DNA from: Aquisalinus flavus
GTDB lineage: Bacteria > Pseudomonadota > Alphaproteobacteria > Caulobacterales > Parvularculaceae
DNA: 64,000 nt
NCBI RefSeq assembly: GCF_022559625.1
Contig: NZ_CP042288.1
Span: 1,808,155 to 1,872,154 of the forward strand
Direction of reading: 5' to 3'
The translations under genes were made by a program, and so were the position numbers. The notes beneath the pieces are model-generated. The model made no database searches and had not been told where the DNA came from. It worked only from the letters and a program-made list of their open reading frames with translations. This document shows positions 26,548-36,080 of the stretch, one piece after another (the first letter of the stretch is position 1; each line of letters starts with the position of its first letter).

Positions 26548-27765
26548 TCAATCGCGCAGCTTGCGGCGCTTCGGCTTGTCATCCTCTCCCGCGTCCTCAT
26601 CCTCTTCCGGCTCCACGGAAGCGACACGGGTTTCCTGCGGCTGGGCGCGGACAGGTGTTTCGACGGAAGGTGTTTGCGCAGCGAGGGTCTGCGGTGCCTG
26701 CAGCGTTTGTTCGTTCCGGGGCTGAGGGCGAACCGTGCGCTGGGCGATCAGCATCTCCTCCAGCTGATCGCGCAGCCCGGTACGCTCGGCGACCACTTCC
26801 TGCGGCTCGCCTGCCGAGGAAGCGACGGATTTCTCGGCCCAGTCGAGTGCCTTGGTCAGGTCCTGCGACCGGCCTGTTCCTTCGGCCAGCGCGACAGCGT
26901 AGAGAAACTGCCCTTCCGCATCGCCGCCTTCGGCCGCCTTCTCGAACCAGTCGGCAGCCTCTTTGGACGATTGCGGCATGCCCTTGCCGTTATAGGCGAG
27001 CAGGCCGAGCGAGGTATAGGCCGGCAGGAGGCCCTGCGCCGCTGCTTGTTTGAGCCAATAGACAGCGCGTTCAGGATTGCTCTCGATACCAAGCCCGGCT
27101 TCGAGGATCAGGGCGAGATTGTACTGACTGTCGGCATCGCCCTGCTCGGCGGCCTGTTCGAACCAGTTTGCCGCCTGGGCATAGCTGTGCGGCTTGCCCG
27201 TGCCGGTCAGGTAGGCAAGACCGAGATGATATTGCGCCGCGGGCTCGCCCGCGTCGGCGGCCTGTTCGAACAGCTCGGCCGCACGATTGGCGTCTTCAGG
27301 CACGCCCTGGCCGGTGGAATAGAGATAGCCGAGCCTGACCATGGCGAGGGTGTGACCCGACTCCGCCGCCTTGGCATACCAGCCAGCGGCGCGGTTGTAG
27401 TTCTGTTGCACGCCGTCGCCCCTGAAGGCCAGCTCGCCCAGCGCATATTGCGCGTAAGGGTGTCCGGCCATGGCTGATTTGACATAGAGCGTGCGGGCGG
27501 CAGGCTTATCCTGCGGTCCGCCAAGGCCATTCTCGTTCAGCTGCGCCATCAGGAATTGCGCGTCCGGATCGTCCATGGCAACGAGTGGCGCCGCGAGCCT
27601 GCGGGCCTCTTCGTAGTTTTTGGCACGATACGCCTCGAGCGCCGGGCGCAGGGAATTGGCCTGTGCGGCACCTTGCGCCGGAACAGCCTGCACGGCGCCC
27701 GCGGCAGGAACCGCGAGGGTGAGGCTGAACGGCAGCAGGGCCACAAAGATCAGGCTTTTACGCAT
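26548..27765 (-). CDS. Exported Sel1-repeat protein
   Basis: Protein of 405 residues. The signal peptide covers about residues 1-24, cleaved near VPAAGAV. From about 40 to 320 there are seven or so Sel1-like repeats of 36 residues, with motifs such as AQYALGELAFRGDGVQQNYNRAAGWYAKAAESG, AMVRLGYLYSTGQGVPEDANRAAELFEQAADAG and SQYNLALILEAGLGIESNPERAVYWLKQAA. The tail (about 340-405) is Gln/Pro-rich, then acidic and ends KPKRRKLRD. Sel1 proteins are scaffolds in envelope or signalling complexes; the partner is unknown. Confidence 0.85.
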   Translation of the reverse strand: MRKSLIFVALLPFSLTLAVPAAGAVQAVPAQGAAQANSLRPALEAYRAKNYEEARRLAAPLVAMDDPDAQFLMAQLNENGLGGPQDKPAARTLYVKSAMAGHPYAQYALGELAFRGDGVQQNYNRAAGWYAKAAESGHTLAMVRLGYLYSTGQGVPEDANRAAELFEQAADAGEPAAQYHLGLAYLTGTGKPHSYAQAANWFEQAAEQGDADSQYNLALILEAGLGIESNPERAVYWLKQAAAQGLLPAYTSLGLLAYNGKGMPQSSKEAADWFEKAAEGGDAEGQFLYAVALAEGTGRSQDLTKALDWAEKSVASSAGEPQEVVAERTGLRDQLEEMLIAQRTVRPQPRNEQTLQAPQTLAAQTPSVETPVRAQPQETRVASVEPEEDEDAGEDDKPKRRKLRD

Positions 27766-27856
27766 ATCCGCTGCACATGCTCATGATTCAGGGGCAAAAG
27801 AATAGCCAAACAGTGGCACTCAATGCCTCAAGCGTTAACGGGTCGCTAACGCCCCG

Positions 27857-28504
27857 TCAGGGTCTTGGCCCCAGCACCGCAGCGAACCGGCCCATCGCCG
27901 CCACCGGACCATCGGACGCATTCCAGAGCGCGCTGGAAACGGCAATGAAATCCGCACCAGCCTCGATCAGCGGCGCGGCATTGTCCGGCGTGATGCCGCC
28001 TATCGCGACGCAGGGTACGGTCGTCGCCCTCGACCAGAAATCGAGGATATCCGGATCGGCCCTGTGCACGACGTCCTTCGTCTCCGTCGGATAGAAGGCG
28101 CCAAAGGCGACATAGTCAGCCCCGGCCTCGCCGGCCTCCATCGCCAGATGGGTCGAGTTGTGACAGGTCACACCGATGCTGGCGTCGGGCCCCAGAATTT
28201 TCCGCGCTTCGTCATAGGGCGTGTCGCTCTGGCCGATATGAACGCCATCGGCGCCGGCCTTTCTCGCAAGGTGCGGATGATCGTTGATCAGCAGCGCCAC
28301 ATCGAATCGCCGGCACAGCGGCAGCAGCGCCTCTGCAGCGCGCAGGATCGTCTCTTCCGTCACATCCTTGAGCCGCAATTGCAGGCACGCAACCTGCGCA
28401 GGCGTATCGGCCCCGGCAGTGAGAACATCGGCATAGAGGTGCGCAAAGCCATCGAGGTTGTCGATTGCCGGTGGCGTGATCAGATAGAGCTGACAGTCGG
28501 TCAT
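27857..28504 (-). CDS. thiE: Thiamine phosphate synthase
   Basis: Couples HMP-pyrophosphate with hydroxyethylthiazole phosphate. The TIM barrel has 215 residues: QLYLITPP at the N-terminus, CLQLRLKDVTEE (pyrophosphate-binding Arg/Lys), LLINDHPHLARKAGADGVHIGQSD, IGVTCHNSTH, ADYVAFGAFYPTETK, CVAIGGITPDNAAPLIEAGADFIAVSSALW. The cofactor-binding ND and the final G-G-I-T segment are intact. It is 64 bp downstream of the MAPEG gene, on the same strand. Confidence 0.94.
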   Translation of the reverse strand: MTDCQLYLITPPAIDNLDGFAHLYADVLTAGADTPAQVACLQLRLKDVTEETILRAAEALLPLCRRFDVALLINDHPHLARKAGADGVHIGQSDTPYDEARKILGPDASIGVTCHNSTHLAMEAGEAGADYVAFGAFYPTETKDVVHRADPDILDFWSRATTVPCVAIGGITPDNAAPLIEAGADFIAVSSALWNASDGPVAAMGRFAAVLGPRP

Positions 28505-28568
28505 GGCGCTGATTAAGGCGCAATCGCCGCTCGGCGCAAGGGTTACCCCACAGAACGGGAGTCTATCC

Positions 28569-28967
28569 TCAGGACAAGATCAGACGCTGGAACAGGAACA
28601 GGGCCCACATCGCGAAAATGGCGAGGAAGTTGATGGTGAAGACCAGTCCGCGGCGGATGATGTCCGCCGACAAGGTCGCGACATAAAAGTGCCAGAGCCG
28701 CCCGACGATGAAGACCCACGCCAGGATAAAATAAAGGCTGTTGACCATCTCTCCCGCCCACACCATCGCGACGAGCGCGTAGAACAGCACAGGCGCCTCG
28801 AACTGGTTGGAAAGGGTGGCGCTGACCCGCGCCTCCAGTGCCCTGACGTCGCGGCCCTCGCGCTGATGCTTTCGCACCAGCGAGAGCCAGGCATAGAGAA
28901 AGACGATCAGTGCCAGATGGACCGCCACCGGCCAGAGGATCAGGTCACGGTCTATCTGGATCAGCAT
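28569..28967 (-). CDS. MAPEG family membrane protein
   Basis: Protein of 132 residues with four membrane helices, near 10-28, 60-75, 77-95 and 112-130. The MAPEG signature is present: REGRDVRALEARVSATLSNQFEAPVLFYAL and WVFIVGRLWHFYV. The family includes microsomal glutathione transferases and eicosanoid enzymes; bacterial members are mostly uncharacterised. GAGG lies five bases before the ATG. It starts 20 bases after the aldolase stop and is probably co-transcribed with it. Confidence 0.85.
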   Translation of the reverse strand: MLIQIDRDLILWPVAVHLALIVFLYAWLSLVRKHQREGRDVRALEARVSATLSNQFEAPVLFYALVAMVWAGEMVNSLYFILAWVFIVGRLWHFYVATLSADIIRRGLVFTINFLAIFAMWALFLFQRLILS

Positions 28968-28987
28968 CAGGTCCTCGTTGTCAGCAC

Positions 28988-29881
28988 TCAGCCAGCCTTG
29001 GAGGCTTCACAGATGGAGTCAATCGCCGCCGTGAGTGTCGCGTTGAACTCCTCGTCCGATTGCTGCGCAGACAGGCCCTCGGTCAGCCCCCTGGAAAAAG
29101 ACGCGATCATGCCGGCATTCTGCGCCAGCTTCCCGTTCGCCTCGTCACGGGCATAACCGCCGGACAGGGCAACGACCCGCATGACCTTCTCATGCTCGAT
29201 CAGCGGACGGTAGTGGTTGGCCCTTGTCGGCAGCGAGAGCTTCAGCATCACCTGAGTGTTTTCAGGTAACTTGTTGAGATGGTTTGATATCTCTTCGAGA
29301 AGAATGTCTTCCGCGTCCGCCTTGTCGGCAATGGTGATCGTCACCTCCGGCTCCAGTATCGGCATCAGGCCGTGGCGGCGTATCTGCTCACCAACCTCGA
29401 ATTGCTGGGCGACGATAGCGGCAATGCCATCCCGGTTCGCCACGTCGATAACAGAGCGCATCTTGGTGCCGAAAATGCCCTTGGCGACCGCTCGCTCGCA
29501 CAGGGCATCGAGTCCGCCGATGGGCTTCATCAGCTTGACGCCGTCCCTTGCCTCTTCCAGCCCCTTGTCGACCTTGAGAAACGGCACGACGCCGCATTGT
29601 TCCCACAGATACTGCGCACTCGGCGTGCCGTCGATCTCGCCATCCATCGTCCTTTCGAACAGGATCGCGCCGATGACCTTTTCGCCGGTAAAGGCGGGCG
29701 ACTTGATGATCCGCGCCCGCATCTCGTGCATCAGCGCAAACATGTCCTCGTCATTGCTCCAGGCGGTCTCGTCGAGGCCATAGCCCTTCAGCGCTTTCGG
29801 CGTCGAGCCGCCGGACTGATCGAGCGCGGCAATGAAGCCGGCTTTGCCGGCCATCTGGGCCGCCATGTCAATCTTGTTCAT
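28988..29881 (-). CDS. Class I fructose-bisphosphate aldolase
   Basis: Cleaves fructose-1,6-bisphosphate by a Schiff-base mechanism. The protein has 297 residues, the length of the small bacterial class I type. It has GFIAALDQSGGSTPKAL at the N-terminus, GAILFERTMDGEIDG, VVPFLKVDKGLEE, KWR-like region replaced by GTKMRSVID, PILEPEV, VMLKLSLPTRANHY (Schiff-base Lys in LKLSLP) and ALSGGYARDEAN. The start at 29881 follows GGAGG; the frame to 29953 is unsupported. Two palindromes (30092-30107, 30112-30127) lie about 210-250 bp upstream and predict regulation together with tkt. Confidence 0.93.
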   Translation of the reverse strand: MNKIDMAAQMAGKAGFIAALDQSGGSTPKALKGYGLDETAWSNDEDMFALMHEMRARIIKSPAFTGEKVIGAILFERTMDGEIDGTPSAQYLWEQCGVVPFLKVDKGLEEARDGVKLMKPIGGLDALCERAVAKGIFGTKMRSVIDVANRDGIAAIVAQQFEVGEQIRRHGLMPILEPEVTITIADKADAEDILLEEISNHLNKLPENTQVMLKLSLPTRANHYRPLIEHEKVMRVVALSGGYARDEANGKLAQNAGMIASFSRGLTEGLSAQQSDEEFNATLTAAIDSICEASKAG

Positions 29882-30091
29882 GGCAGCCTCCGCATACAGA
29901 TTTCTTGGTCGAAAGTTGACACGCAACCGCGTGCAGGGCGCACCGGGCGCCACAGGGCAGGATCGTCTCCATACGCTCTCTCCAGTTATCGGGTCCGGGC
30001 AGCTCTTTTCGCCGGTGAGGACGTGGCCGCTTACAAACCCTCATAGGCAAGGAGCGTGCAGTGCACCATAGTGCGGGCTGCAGAAATTTCG

Positions 30092-30107
30092 TTGTTAGCG
30101 CTACAAT
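30092..30107. promoter_or_regulatory. LacI-type operator, fba site 1
   Basis: TTGTTAGCGCTACAAT: palindromic core TAGCGCTA (30096-30103) with a central CG, as in LacI-family operators. Its centre is 21 bp from that of the next site, two helical turns, so two dimers would bind the same DNA face. Confidence 0.6.
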
Positions 30108-30111
30108 GATC

Positions 30112-30127
30112 AATGTTAGCGCTATTC
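30112..30127. promoter_or_regulatory. LacI-type operator, fba site 2
   Basis: AATGTTAGCGCTATTC with the same core TAGCGCTA (30117-30124). It lies between the pgk stop (30171) and the aldolase start (29881). The same TGTTAGCGCTA half recurs in front of tkt. Confidence 0.6.
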
Positions 30128-30170
30128 TGATATCAGTGGCCTACGGAATGTCGGGGAGCCCGGCGCGCGC

Positions 30171-31367
30171 TCAAACCTCCAGCGCCTTCACGCCTGGTAG
30201 TACCTTGCCCTCCATCCACTCCAGGAAGGCACCGCCGGCGGTCGAGACATAGGTGAAGTCGTCGACGACGCCTGCCATGTTGAGCGCGGAGACCGTGTCC
30301 CCGCCCCCGGCGACGGCGACAAGTTTGCCTTCCCTGGCCAGTTTCGCGGCAAATCTGGAAGCCTCGACCGTCGCGACATGGAAAGGCTCCGTCTCGAACG
30401 CGCCGAGCGGCCCGTTCCACACCAGCGTCCGGCAGCTTTCGAGCAGCTCGGCGATATGATCGACACTGTCGGGGCCAAGATCGAGCACCATCTCGTCAGC
30501 CGCGACATTGTCGGCGGCCTTGACCTCGGATTTCGCGCCCGCCTTGAATTCCTTGGCGACGACGACATCCTTCGGCAGGATGATCTGGCAGCCGGCACCG
30601 CTGGCTTTCGCCATGATCTCATTCGCGGTGCCGACAAGGTCCGGCTCCGCCAGAGACTTGCCGACATCCATGCCCATGGCGAGCAGGAAGGTGTTGGCCA
30701 TGCCACCCCCGACAACGAGATATTGCGCCTTTTCGATCAGATTGGTCAGCACGTCGAGTTTGGAGGAAACCTTCGCACCGCCGACAACGGCCATCATCGG
30801 CTGTTTCGGATCTGCGAGCGCCTGTGTCAGGTAATCGAGTTCGCGTTCCATCGCCTTGCCGGCAGCCGAGGGCAGGATATGCGCCAGCCCCTCTGTCGAA
30901 GCATGGGCGCGGTGCGCGGCGGAAAAAGCATCGTTGACGTAAAGGTCACCATTGGCTGCAAGCGCCTTGGCGAAGTCAGGGTCATTCTCTTCTTCGCCCT
31001 TGTGGAAGCGGGTATTTTCCAGAACAACGATATCGCCCGATCCGGCAGCCGATACGGCAGCCTTTGCTTGATTGCCGATGCAATCGGCACCGAAATAGAC
31101 GCGCTCGCGCATGATCTCTTCCAGTCTCTTGGCGACCGGCTCCAGCGACATCGACTGGACCCGCTCGCCCTTGGGACGGCCGAAATGGGACAAGAGGATG
31201 ACCTTGGCGCTGCGGTCGATCAGGGCACGGATCGTCGGCAGCGCCCGCTCGATCCGGGTGACGTCGGTAATCTCGCCCTTGTCGTTCATCGGCACGTTGA
31301 AATCGACCCGAACGAGGACGCGCTTGCCTGCTAGTTCCTTGAAATCACTGATGGTCCTGTAGCTCAT
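30171..31367 (-). CDS. pgk: Phosphoglycerate kinase
   Basis: Reversible transfer of phosphate from 1,3-bisphosphoglycerate to ADP. The protein has 398 residues: RVLVRVDFNVPM, LLSHFGRPKG, VLENTRFHKGEE, NDAFSAAHRAHAST, the VVGGAKVSSKLDVL hinge, KDVVVAKEF, WNGPLGAFE and the C-terminal AGGGDTVSAL and FTYVSTAGGAFLEWMEG nucleotide loops. The start at 31367 has GGAG upstream. In many proteobacteria pgk follows gap directly; here an exported RraA-like gene and a lipoprotein gene lie between them. Confidence 0.97.
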   Translation of the reverse strand: MSYRTISDFKELAGKRVLVRVDFNVPMNDKGEITDVTRIERALPTIRALIDRSAKVILLSHFGRPKGERVQSMSLEPVAKRLEEIMRERVYFGADCIGNQAKAAVSAAGSGDIVVLENTRFHKGEEENDPDFAKALAANGDLYVNDAFSAAHRAHASTEGLAHILPSAAGKAMERELDYLTQALADPKQPMMAVVGGAKVSSKLDVLTNLIEKAQYLVVGGGMANTFLLAMGMDVGKSLAEPDLVGTANEIMAKASGAGCQIILPKDVVVAKEFKAGAKSEVKAADNVAADEMVLDLGPDSVDHIAELLESCRTLVWNGPLGAFETEPFHVATVEASRFAAKLAREGKLVAVAGGGDTVSALNMAGVVDDFTYVSTAGGAFLEWMEGKVLPGVKALEV

Positions 31368-31430
31368 GATCGCGTCTCCGGTCTGGTGTTGGGTTACGTT
31401 GCCCATGATGTAGACCGGGCAGCGGCGGAA

Positions 31431-31473
31431 TAAAAGGGCCGTTGCACCCCCCGTTAAGGGGATCAGCGGCCCT
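31431..31473 (-). terminator. Intrinsic terminator of the RraA-like gene
   Basis: AGGGCCG (31435-31441) pairs with CGGCCCT (31467-31473), with an inner CCCC/GGGG stem. On the minus strand a TTTTA run follows. It lies 41 bases after the RraA-like stop and before pgk. Confidence 0.75.
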
Positions 31474-31514
31474 CCCTGCCCTTGGTAACAATCCCGGTGA
31501 AAGAATGTTGCGTC

Positions 31515-32351
31515 CTATTCGACAGACGGATCAAGATCACGTCCCATGCGCTCATAGAGATCGCGGCGTCCGGCCTTGTCGGAGTCGAGGATCTTGTGCG
31601 CGAAGCCGGCAACGTCGAGCGCCACGGCACGGGGCACGACGATCACCCCGTCGCCATCGGCGACGATGACATCGCCCGGATAGACCAGCACACCACCGAC
31701 CACGACAGGCATATTGACGGATTCGATCTCGTTGCGGCCCGGACGGATACCACGGCCCGGCTTGCGCAGATAGAGCGGCACTTCCTGGGTAATGATTTCA
31801 TCCGTATCGCGGGCCGTCGCATCGGTGACGACACCGACGGCGCCGGCCTCCTGCCATGCCATGATATTGTAGGACCCGATCGAGCCGACATCAGCGTCCG
31901 GCGCTTCGTCGAGGATCAGCGCAGTGCCTTCGCGGATCAGTTCGGCGAAGGGTTCGGAGGAATATTCATTGTACCAATTGCCTTCCCACGCGCGGTAGTC
32001 GTCATAGGACAGCCCCTGCTGCGGCAGCGGCTTTTGCGTTGGCACATAGCGGGCGGTGACGGCAATGCCGATGAAGCGATGCTTGAAGGTCTCCGTGTCC
32101 TTCCAAAGGGCGTGGATTTCCGGATCCACCAGCCCGGTATCGAACAGGCCGACGAAGTCCATGCCGTCGGAGACATCGGCAACGCGCAGCCCCTCAAATG
32201 CGGCCAGGATTTCACGGTCCTCGGCGTCGGAATAGACTTCCGTCTCAAGGAAGCTCCTGCCCGCGCGCAAGTCTTCCTGCGCCGATACCGGTGTCAGCAA
32301 GGGGCTGAAAAAAGCGGCCGCAGCGGCCAGAGTCCTGAAATGGCTGATCAT
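31515..32351 (-). CDS. Exported RraA-family (HMG/CHA aldolase fold) protein
   Basis: Protein of 278 residues. The Sec signal peptide at 1-24 ends LLTPVSAQ. The rest is RraA-like: FEGLRVADVSDGMDF, SIGSYNIMAWQEAGAVGVVTDATARDTDEI (the Arg-Asp pair conserved in HMG/CHA aldolases), and PVVVGGVLVYPGDVIVADGDGVIVVP. Cytoplasmic RraA inhibits RNase E; relatives are 4-hydroxy-4-methyl-2-oxoglutarate aldolases. An exported copy cannot meet RNase E, so an enzymatic role in the periplasm is more likely, but no substrate can be named. GGGAGG supports the start. Confidence 0.82.
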   Translation of the reverse strand: MISHFRTLAAAAAFFSPLLTPVSAQEDLRAGRSFLETEVYSDAEDREILAAFEGLRVADVSDGMDFVGLFDTGLVDPEIHALWKDTETFKHRFIGIAVTARYVPTQKPLPQQGLSYDDYRAWEGNWYNEYSSEPFAELIREGTALILDEAPDADVGSIGSYNIMAWQEAGAVGVVTDATARDTDEIITQEVPLYLRKPGRGIRPGRNEIESVNMPVVVGGVLVYPGDVIVADGDGVIVVPRAVALDVAGFAHKILDSDKAGRRDLYERMGRDLDPSVE

Positions 32352-32435
32352 GATCCATCCTCCCGTTTTTTATGGTTGGGAATATAGGACCAGAGAAGAC
32401 GCGGAACGGCAAGGTGCCGGTTTGACGGCGAGCTA

Positions 32436-32954
32436 TTATTCTCCCGGTTGTCCCATCGCACAACGCGTCCATGTAACGGTGCCCTGGGCGGAGGTCTTGG
32501 TCAGCGTATCGCCTTCGACCGCGATCTCGACGACCTCCTCATAGGGATCGCCCTCGCCGGTGCAGCGCAGGCCGGCCTCGTAGCGGCTCATCTCATCGTC
32601 GATGGCCGACAGCTCGAACATGTAGCAGGAATTTTCGAGGCCGGTGATGGTGCGGCCCTCGATCAGGACCGGTGCGTCCATGGACGTGCCTGGTTCCAGC
32701 GAGCAGTCGGTGAAGTCGCTCGCCCACAGGCCCTGGAACGGATAGACGCCATCGGCCGGACGGACGCCGCCAGAAGCAGGGTTGCCGCCGGGGTCAGCTT
32801 CAGGGTCTGGCACCGCGTCGCCTTCATTAGGCGGCACATCCGCCGGGATGTCCTCCACCGGGTATTCTTCTGCACTATCCGGCGAATATGACGGCTCCTC
32901 CCCTCCGCCACAGGCGGCAAGGGCCAGAAGGATGAAGGGGAGGAAGCGTTTCAT
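32436..32954 (-). CDS. Putative lipoprotein, unknown
   Basis: Protein of 172 residues. The N-terminus MKRFLPFILLALAACGGG has a lipobox LAAC, with the lipid-accepting Cys at about residue 15. An acidic Pro/Asp/Glu-rich linker follows (about 20-60), then a compact domain with four cysteines (FTDCSLEP, ENSCYMF, LRCTGEG, WTRCAMG) that could form two disulfides. It starts eight bases after the gap stop with no clear ribosome site, so translation is probably coupled to gap. No family recognised. Confidence 0.72.
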   Translation of the reverse strand: MKRFLPFILLALAACGGGEEPSYSPDSAEEYPVEDIPADVPPNEGDAVPDPEADPGGNPASGGVRPADGVYPFQGLWASDFTDCSLEPGTSMDAPVLIEGRTITGLENSCYMFELSAIDDEMSRYEAGLRCTGEGDPYEEVVEIAVEGDTLTKTSAQGTVTWTRCAMGQPGE

Positions 32955-32962
32955 GGTGTTTT

Positions 32963-33970
32963 TTACAGGAACTTGCCCATGGCAAGAGCGGTATCGGTCA
33001 TGCGGGTCGAGAAGCCCCACTCATTGTCGTACCAGCTCAGCACACGGATGAGCTTGCCTTCCAGGATCTGCGTCTGCGGCGCAGCGAAGGTCGAGGAATG
33101 CGGGTTGTGGTTAAAGTCCGACGAGACCAGCGGTGCCTCGGTATAGCCGAGAACGCCCTTCATCGCGCCTTCGGAGGCTTCCTTCATCGCGGCATTGACC
33201 TCTTCGACCGTCGTGTCGCGTTTCGGCGTACAGACGAGGTCGACGACCGAGACGTTCGGGGTCGGGACGCGGATCGAGGAACCGTCGAGCTTGCCATTGA
33301 GGTCCGGCAGGACGAGGCCGACGGCCTTTGCGGCACCGGTCGACGTCGGAATCATGTTCAGGCCGGCGGCGCGGGCGCGGTAGAGATCCTTGTGCATCGT
33401 GTCGAGTGTCGGCTGGTCGCCGGTATAGGAGTGGATCGTCGTCATGTAGCCGCGTTCGATCCCGACCGTGTCGTGCAGCACCTTGGCAATCGGCGCCAGG
33501 CAGTTGGTCGTGCATGACGCGTTGGAGACAATCATGTCCGTCTCGGTCAGGACGTTGTGGTTGACGCCATAGACGATGGTCTTGTCGGCGCCGGATGCCG
33601 GGGCGGAAACCAGCACGCGCTTGGCACCCGCTTCCAGGTGCAGGGCCGCCTTTTCGCGGGCGGTGAAGATGCCGGTGCATTCGAACACAATGTCGATGCC
33701 CATCTGGCCCCAGGGCAGGTCGGCCGGGTTGCGCTCGGACAGGACCTTGATCGGCCCGGTACCGGCGTCGATCGTGTCCTCGGTCGTCCTGACCTCGCCC
33801 GGGAACATGCCGTGCACGGAATCATAGCGCAGCAAATGAGCGTTGGTCTCGACAGGGCCGAGATCGTTGATCGCGACGACTTCGATGCCGTCGCGCTTGT
33901 TCTCGATCATGGAACGCAGCGCAAGGCGCCCGATACGGCCGAAGCCATTGATGGCTACACGAAGGGTCAT
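32963..33970 (-). CDS. gap: Glyceraldehyde-3-phosphate dehydrogenase, type I
   Basis: Oxidises glyceraldehyde-3-phosphate to 1,3-bisphosphoglycerate. The protein has 335 residues: Rossmann start [44 protein letters not shown], catalytic [17 protein letters not shown] (Cys about 152), [36 protein letters not shown], and the C-terminal [17 protein letters not shown] lies eight bases before the ATG. tkt ends 11 bases upstream, so tkt-gap-lipoprotein is one operon. Confidence 0.98.
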   Translation of the reverse strand: MTLRVAINGFGRIGRLALRSMIENKRDGIEVVAINDLGPVETNAHLLRYDSVHGMFPGEVRTTEDTIDAGTGPIKVLSERNPADLPWGQMGIDIVFECTGIFTAREKAALHLEAGAKRVLVSAPASGADKTIVYGVNHNVLTETDMIVSNASCTTNCLAPIAKVLHDTVGIERGYMTTIHSYTGDQPTLDTMHKDLYRARAAGLNMIPTSTGAAKAVGLVLPDLNGKLDGSSIRVPTPNVSVVDLVCTPKRDTTVEEVNAAMKEASEGAMKGVLGYTEAPLVSSDFNHNPHSSTFAAPQTQILEGKLIRVLSWYDNEWGFSTRMTDTALAMGKFL

Positions 33971-33981
33971 TCTGTCTCTCC

Positions 33982-35973
33982 TTATGACAATAATTCTTTT
34001 GCCTTGGCGGCGATGGCGGCGCTGGTGATGCCGAAATGCTCGAACAGCTCCTCGCCCTTGCCGCTGGCGCCAAAGCCGGTCATGCCGACAAAGGCACCCT
34101 TGCCCTTGCCCGCGGTGTAGATGATGCGGTCCCAGCTCTGCTGGATGCCGGCCTCGGCAACGACGCGGGGACCATCCCCCAAGACATCCGCTATATAGGC
34201 GTCATCCTGGTCCATGAACAGGTCAAGGCACGGCACGGAGACGACGGCGGCCGTGACGCCATCCTTTTCCAGCTCTGTCTTGGCTTCCATCGCCAGTTCG
34301 ACCTCAGAGCCGGATGCGATCAGTGTCACGTCGCGCTTCTTGCCGCCGGAGAGGATATAGCCGCCCTTCTCGCACGGATTGCCTTCAGCCATTTCGGTGC
34401 GCAGCTGGGTCAGGTTCTGGCGCGTCAGCGCGATGCCGCTCGGCTTGTCGGTCATGTTCAGCGCCACTTCCCAGCACTCTGCCGTTTCGACCACGTCGCA
34501 CGGCCGGAACATGTAGAAGTTCGGGATCGCCCGCAGCGCGGACATGTGTTCGACCGGCTGGTGGGTCGGGCCGTCTTCACCAAGGCCGATGGAATCATGG
34601 GTCAGCACATGGATGACCCGGATGCCCATCAGCGCGGCGAGGCGCAGCGACGGACGGCAGTAATCCGAAAAGATCAGGAAGCCGCCGGAATACGGGATCA
34701 CCCCGCCATGCAGCGCCATGCCGTTCATCATCGCGGCCATGCCATGCTCGCGAATGCCGTAATGGATATACCGACCGGTCGGGTCTTCCGCCGTCAGCGC
34801 CACGGTCTGCGAGGTCTTGGTATTGTTCGAGCCGGTCAGGTCGGCGGAACCGCCGAGGGTGAACGGGATTGCCTCGTTGATCACTTCCAGCGCCATTTCC
34901 GACGCCTTGCGGGTCGCAACTTTCTTGGGGTCGGCGATAAGGCCGGAGATGTATTGCGAGATCGCGTTGCGAAGGTCTTCCTTCACATCGCCGGAAAGCG
35001 CTTTCTTGTATTCGGCAGCCTTGTCGGATTTGGCCATGCGCGCATCCCACTCGCCGCGGGCGGCAGCGCCCTTCTGGCCTGTCTGGCGCCAGGCGTCGAG
35101 CACGTCGGACGGGACGTCGAACGGCTCATGGGTCCAGTCGAGGCTGGTGCGGGCGAAGGCGATTTCCTCGGCGCCCAGCGGGGCACCATGGGCGGATTTG
35201 GTGCCGGCCTTCTTGTTGGCGCCCTTGCCGATGACCGTCTTGCAAGCGATCAGCGACGGCGTGTCGGATTTCTGCGCGGCCTCGATGGCCTTGGCGACCG
35301 CTTCCATGTCGTGTCCATCGACGCGGGTGACATCCCAGCCGGACGCCTCGAAGCGCTTCAGCTGGTCGGTCGAGTCGGCCAGGGAGACGGCGCCGTCGAT
35401 GGTGATGTTGTTGTCGTCCCACAGCACGATCAGCTTGTTCAGCTTCAGGTGACCGGCGAGCGACAGCGCTTCCTGGCTGATGCCTTCCATCAGGCAGCCA
35501 TCGCCGGCGATCGTGTAGGTGAAGTGGTTGCAGATATCCTCGCCATAGCGCGCGCGGCAATGCGCCTCGGCGATCGCCATGCCGACCGCATTGCCGAAGC
35601 CCTGGCCGAGCGGACCGGTTGTGGTCTCCACGCCCGGTACATGGCCGTATTCCGGGTGACCGGCTGTCTTCGAGCCCAGCTGCCGGAAATTCTTGAGGTC
35701 ATCGATGGTCATGCCTTGATAGCCGTTGAGATAGCTGAGCGAGTAGATCAGCATCGAGCCATGGCCGGCGGACAGGACGAAGCGGTCGCGGTCCGGCCAG
35801 TTCGGGGCGGACGCGTCGAATTTCAGGAAGCGGGTGAACAGTGTCGTTGCGACATCCGCCATGCCCATCGGCATGCCCGGGTGACCGGAATTGGCCTGTT
35901 CGACGGCATCCATCGACAGGGTGGCGATGGCGGCGGACATGCGTTTTTGCAGTTCGGGAGAAAAATCGGTCAC
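33982..35973 (-). CDS. tkt: Transketolase
   Basis: Thiamine-diphosphate enzyme moving two-carbon units in the pentose phosphate pathway. The protein has 663 residues: [64 protein letters not shown] and [13 protein letters not shown] (ThDP/Mg site), then [27 protein letters not shown] (catalytic Glu) and [19 protein letters not shown]. The start is GTG at 35973, with GGGG upstream. A strong TTAGCGCTAA palindrome lies about 90 bp upstream, like those at fba. It is first in the tkt-gap operon and divergent from the DUF4164 gene. Confidence 0.97.
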   Translation of the reverse strand: MTDFSPELQKRMSAAIATLSMDAVEQANSGHPGMPMGMADVATTLFTRFLKFDASAPNWPDRDRFVLSAGHGSMLIYSLSYLNGYQGMTIDDLKNFRQLGSKTAGHPEYGHVPGVETTTGPLGQGFGNAVGMAIAEAHCRARYGEDICNHFTYTIAGDGCLMEGISQEALSLAGHLKLNKLIVLWDDNNITIDGAVSLADSTDQLKRFEASGWDVTRVDGHDMEAVAKAIEAAQKSDTPSLIACKTVIGKGANKKAGTKSAHGAPLGAEEIAFARTSLDWTHEPFDVPSDVLDAWRQTGQKGAAARGEWDARMAKSDKAAEYKKALSGDVKEDLRNAISQYISGLIADPKKVATRKASEMALEVINEAIPFTLGGSADLTGSNNTKTSQTVALTAEDPTGRYIHYGIREHGMAAMMNGMALHGGVIPYSGGFLIFSDYCRPSLRLAALMGIRVIHVLTHDSIGLGEDGPTHQPVEHMSALRAIPNFYMFRPCDVVETAECWEVALNMTDKPSGIALTRQNLTQLRTEMAEGNPCEKGGYILSGGKKRDVTLIASGSEVELAMEAKTELEKDGVTAAVVSVPCLDLFMDQDDAYIADVLGDGPRVVAEAGIQQSWDRIIYTAGKGKGAFVGMTGFGASGKGEELFEHFGITSAAIAAKAKELLS

Positions 35974-36051
35974 GGATGGGTCCCCTCTCTATGTGGCGGG
36001 CTTATCTGATGCCGCTTCTCTTGCACCCGACCGGGCGAATTTTCAACCCTG

Positions 36052-36067
36052 ATGTTAGCGCTAAACC
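36052..36067. promoter_or_regulatory. LacI-type operator in front of tkt
   Basis: ATGTTAGCGCTAAACC contains the perfect 10-bp palindrome TTAGCGCTAA (36055-36064). It matches the fba sites through TGTTAGCGCTA. It lies between tkt and the divergent DUF4164-zapA genes. Confidence 0.65.
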
Positions 36068-36080
36068 GGTCAGAAATCGA

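Noticed and set aside
28505-28568. Possible TPP riboswitch before thiE, and likewise before thiD
   Set aside because: None of the conserved THI-box words (CTGAGA, ACCTGATCTGG-like) are present in either leader.
34036-36009. Plus-strand open frame of 657 codons opposite tkt
   Set aside because: It lies exactly antisense to a full-length transketolase, shows no family motif and has an Arg/Gly/His-rich composition typical of antisense frames.
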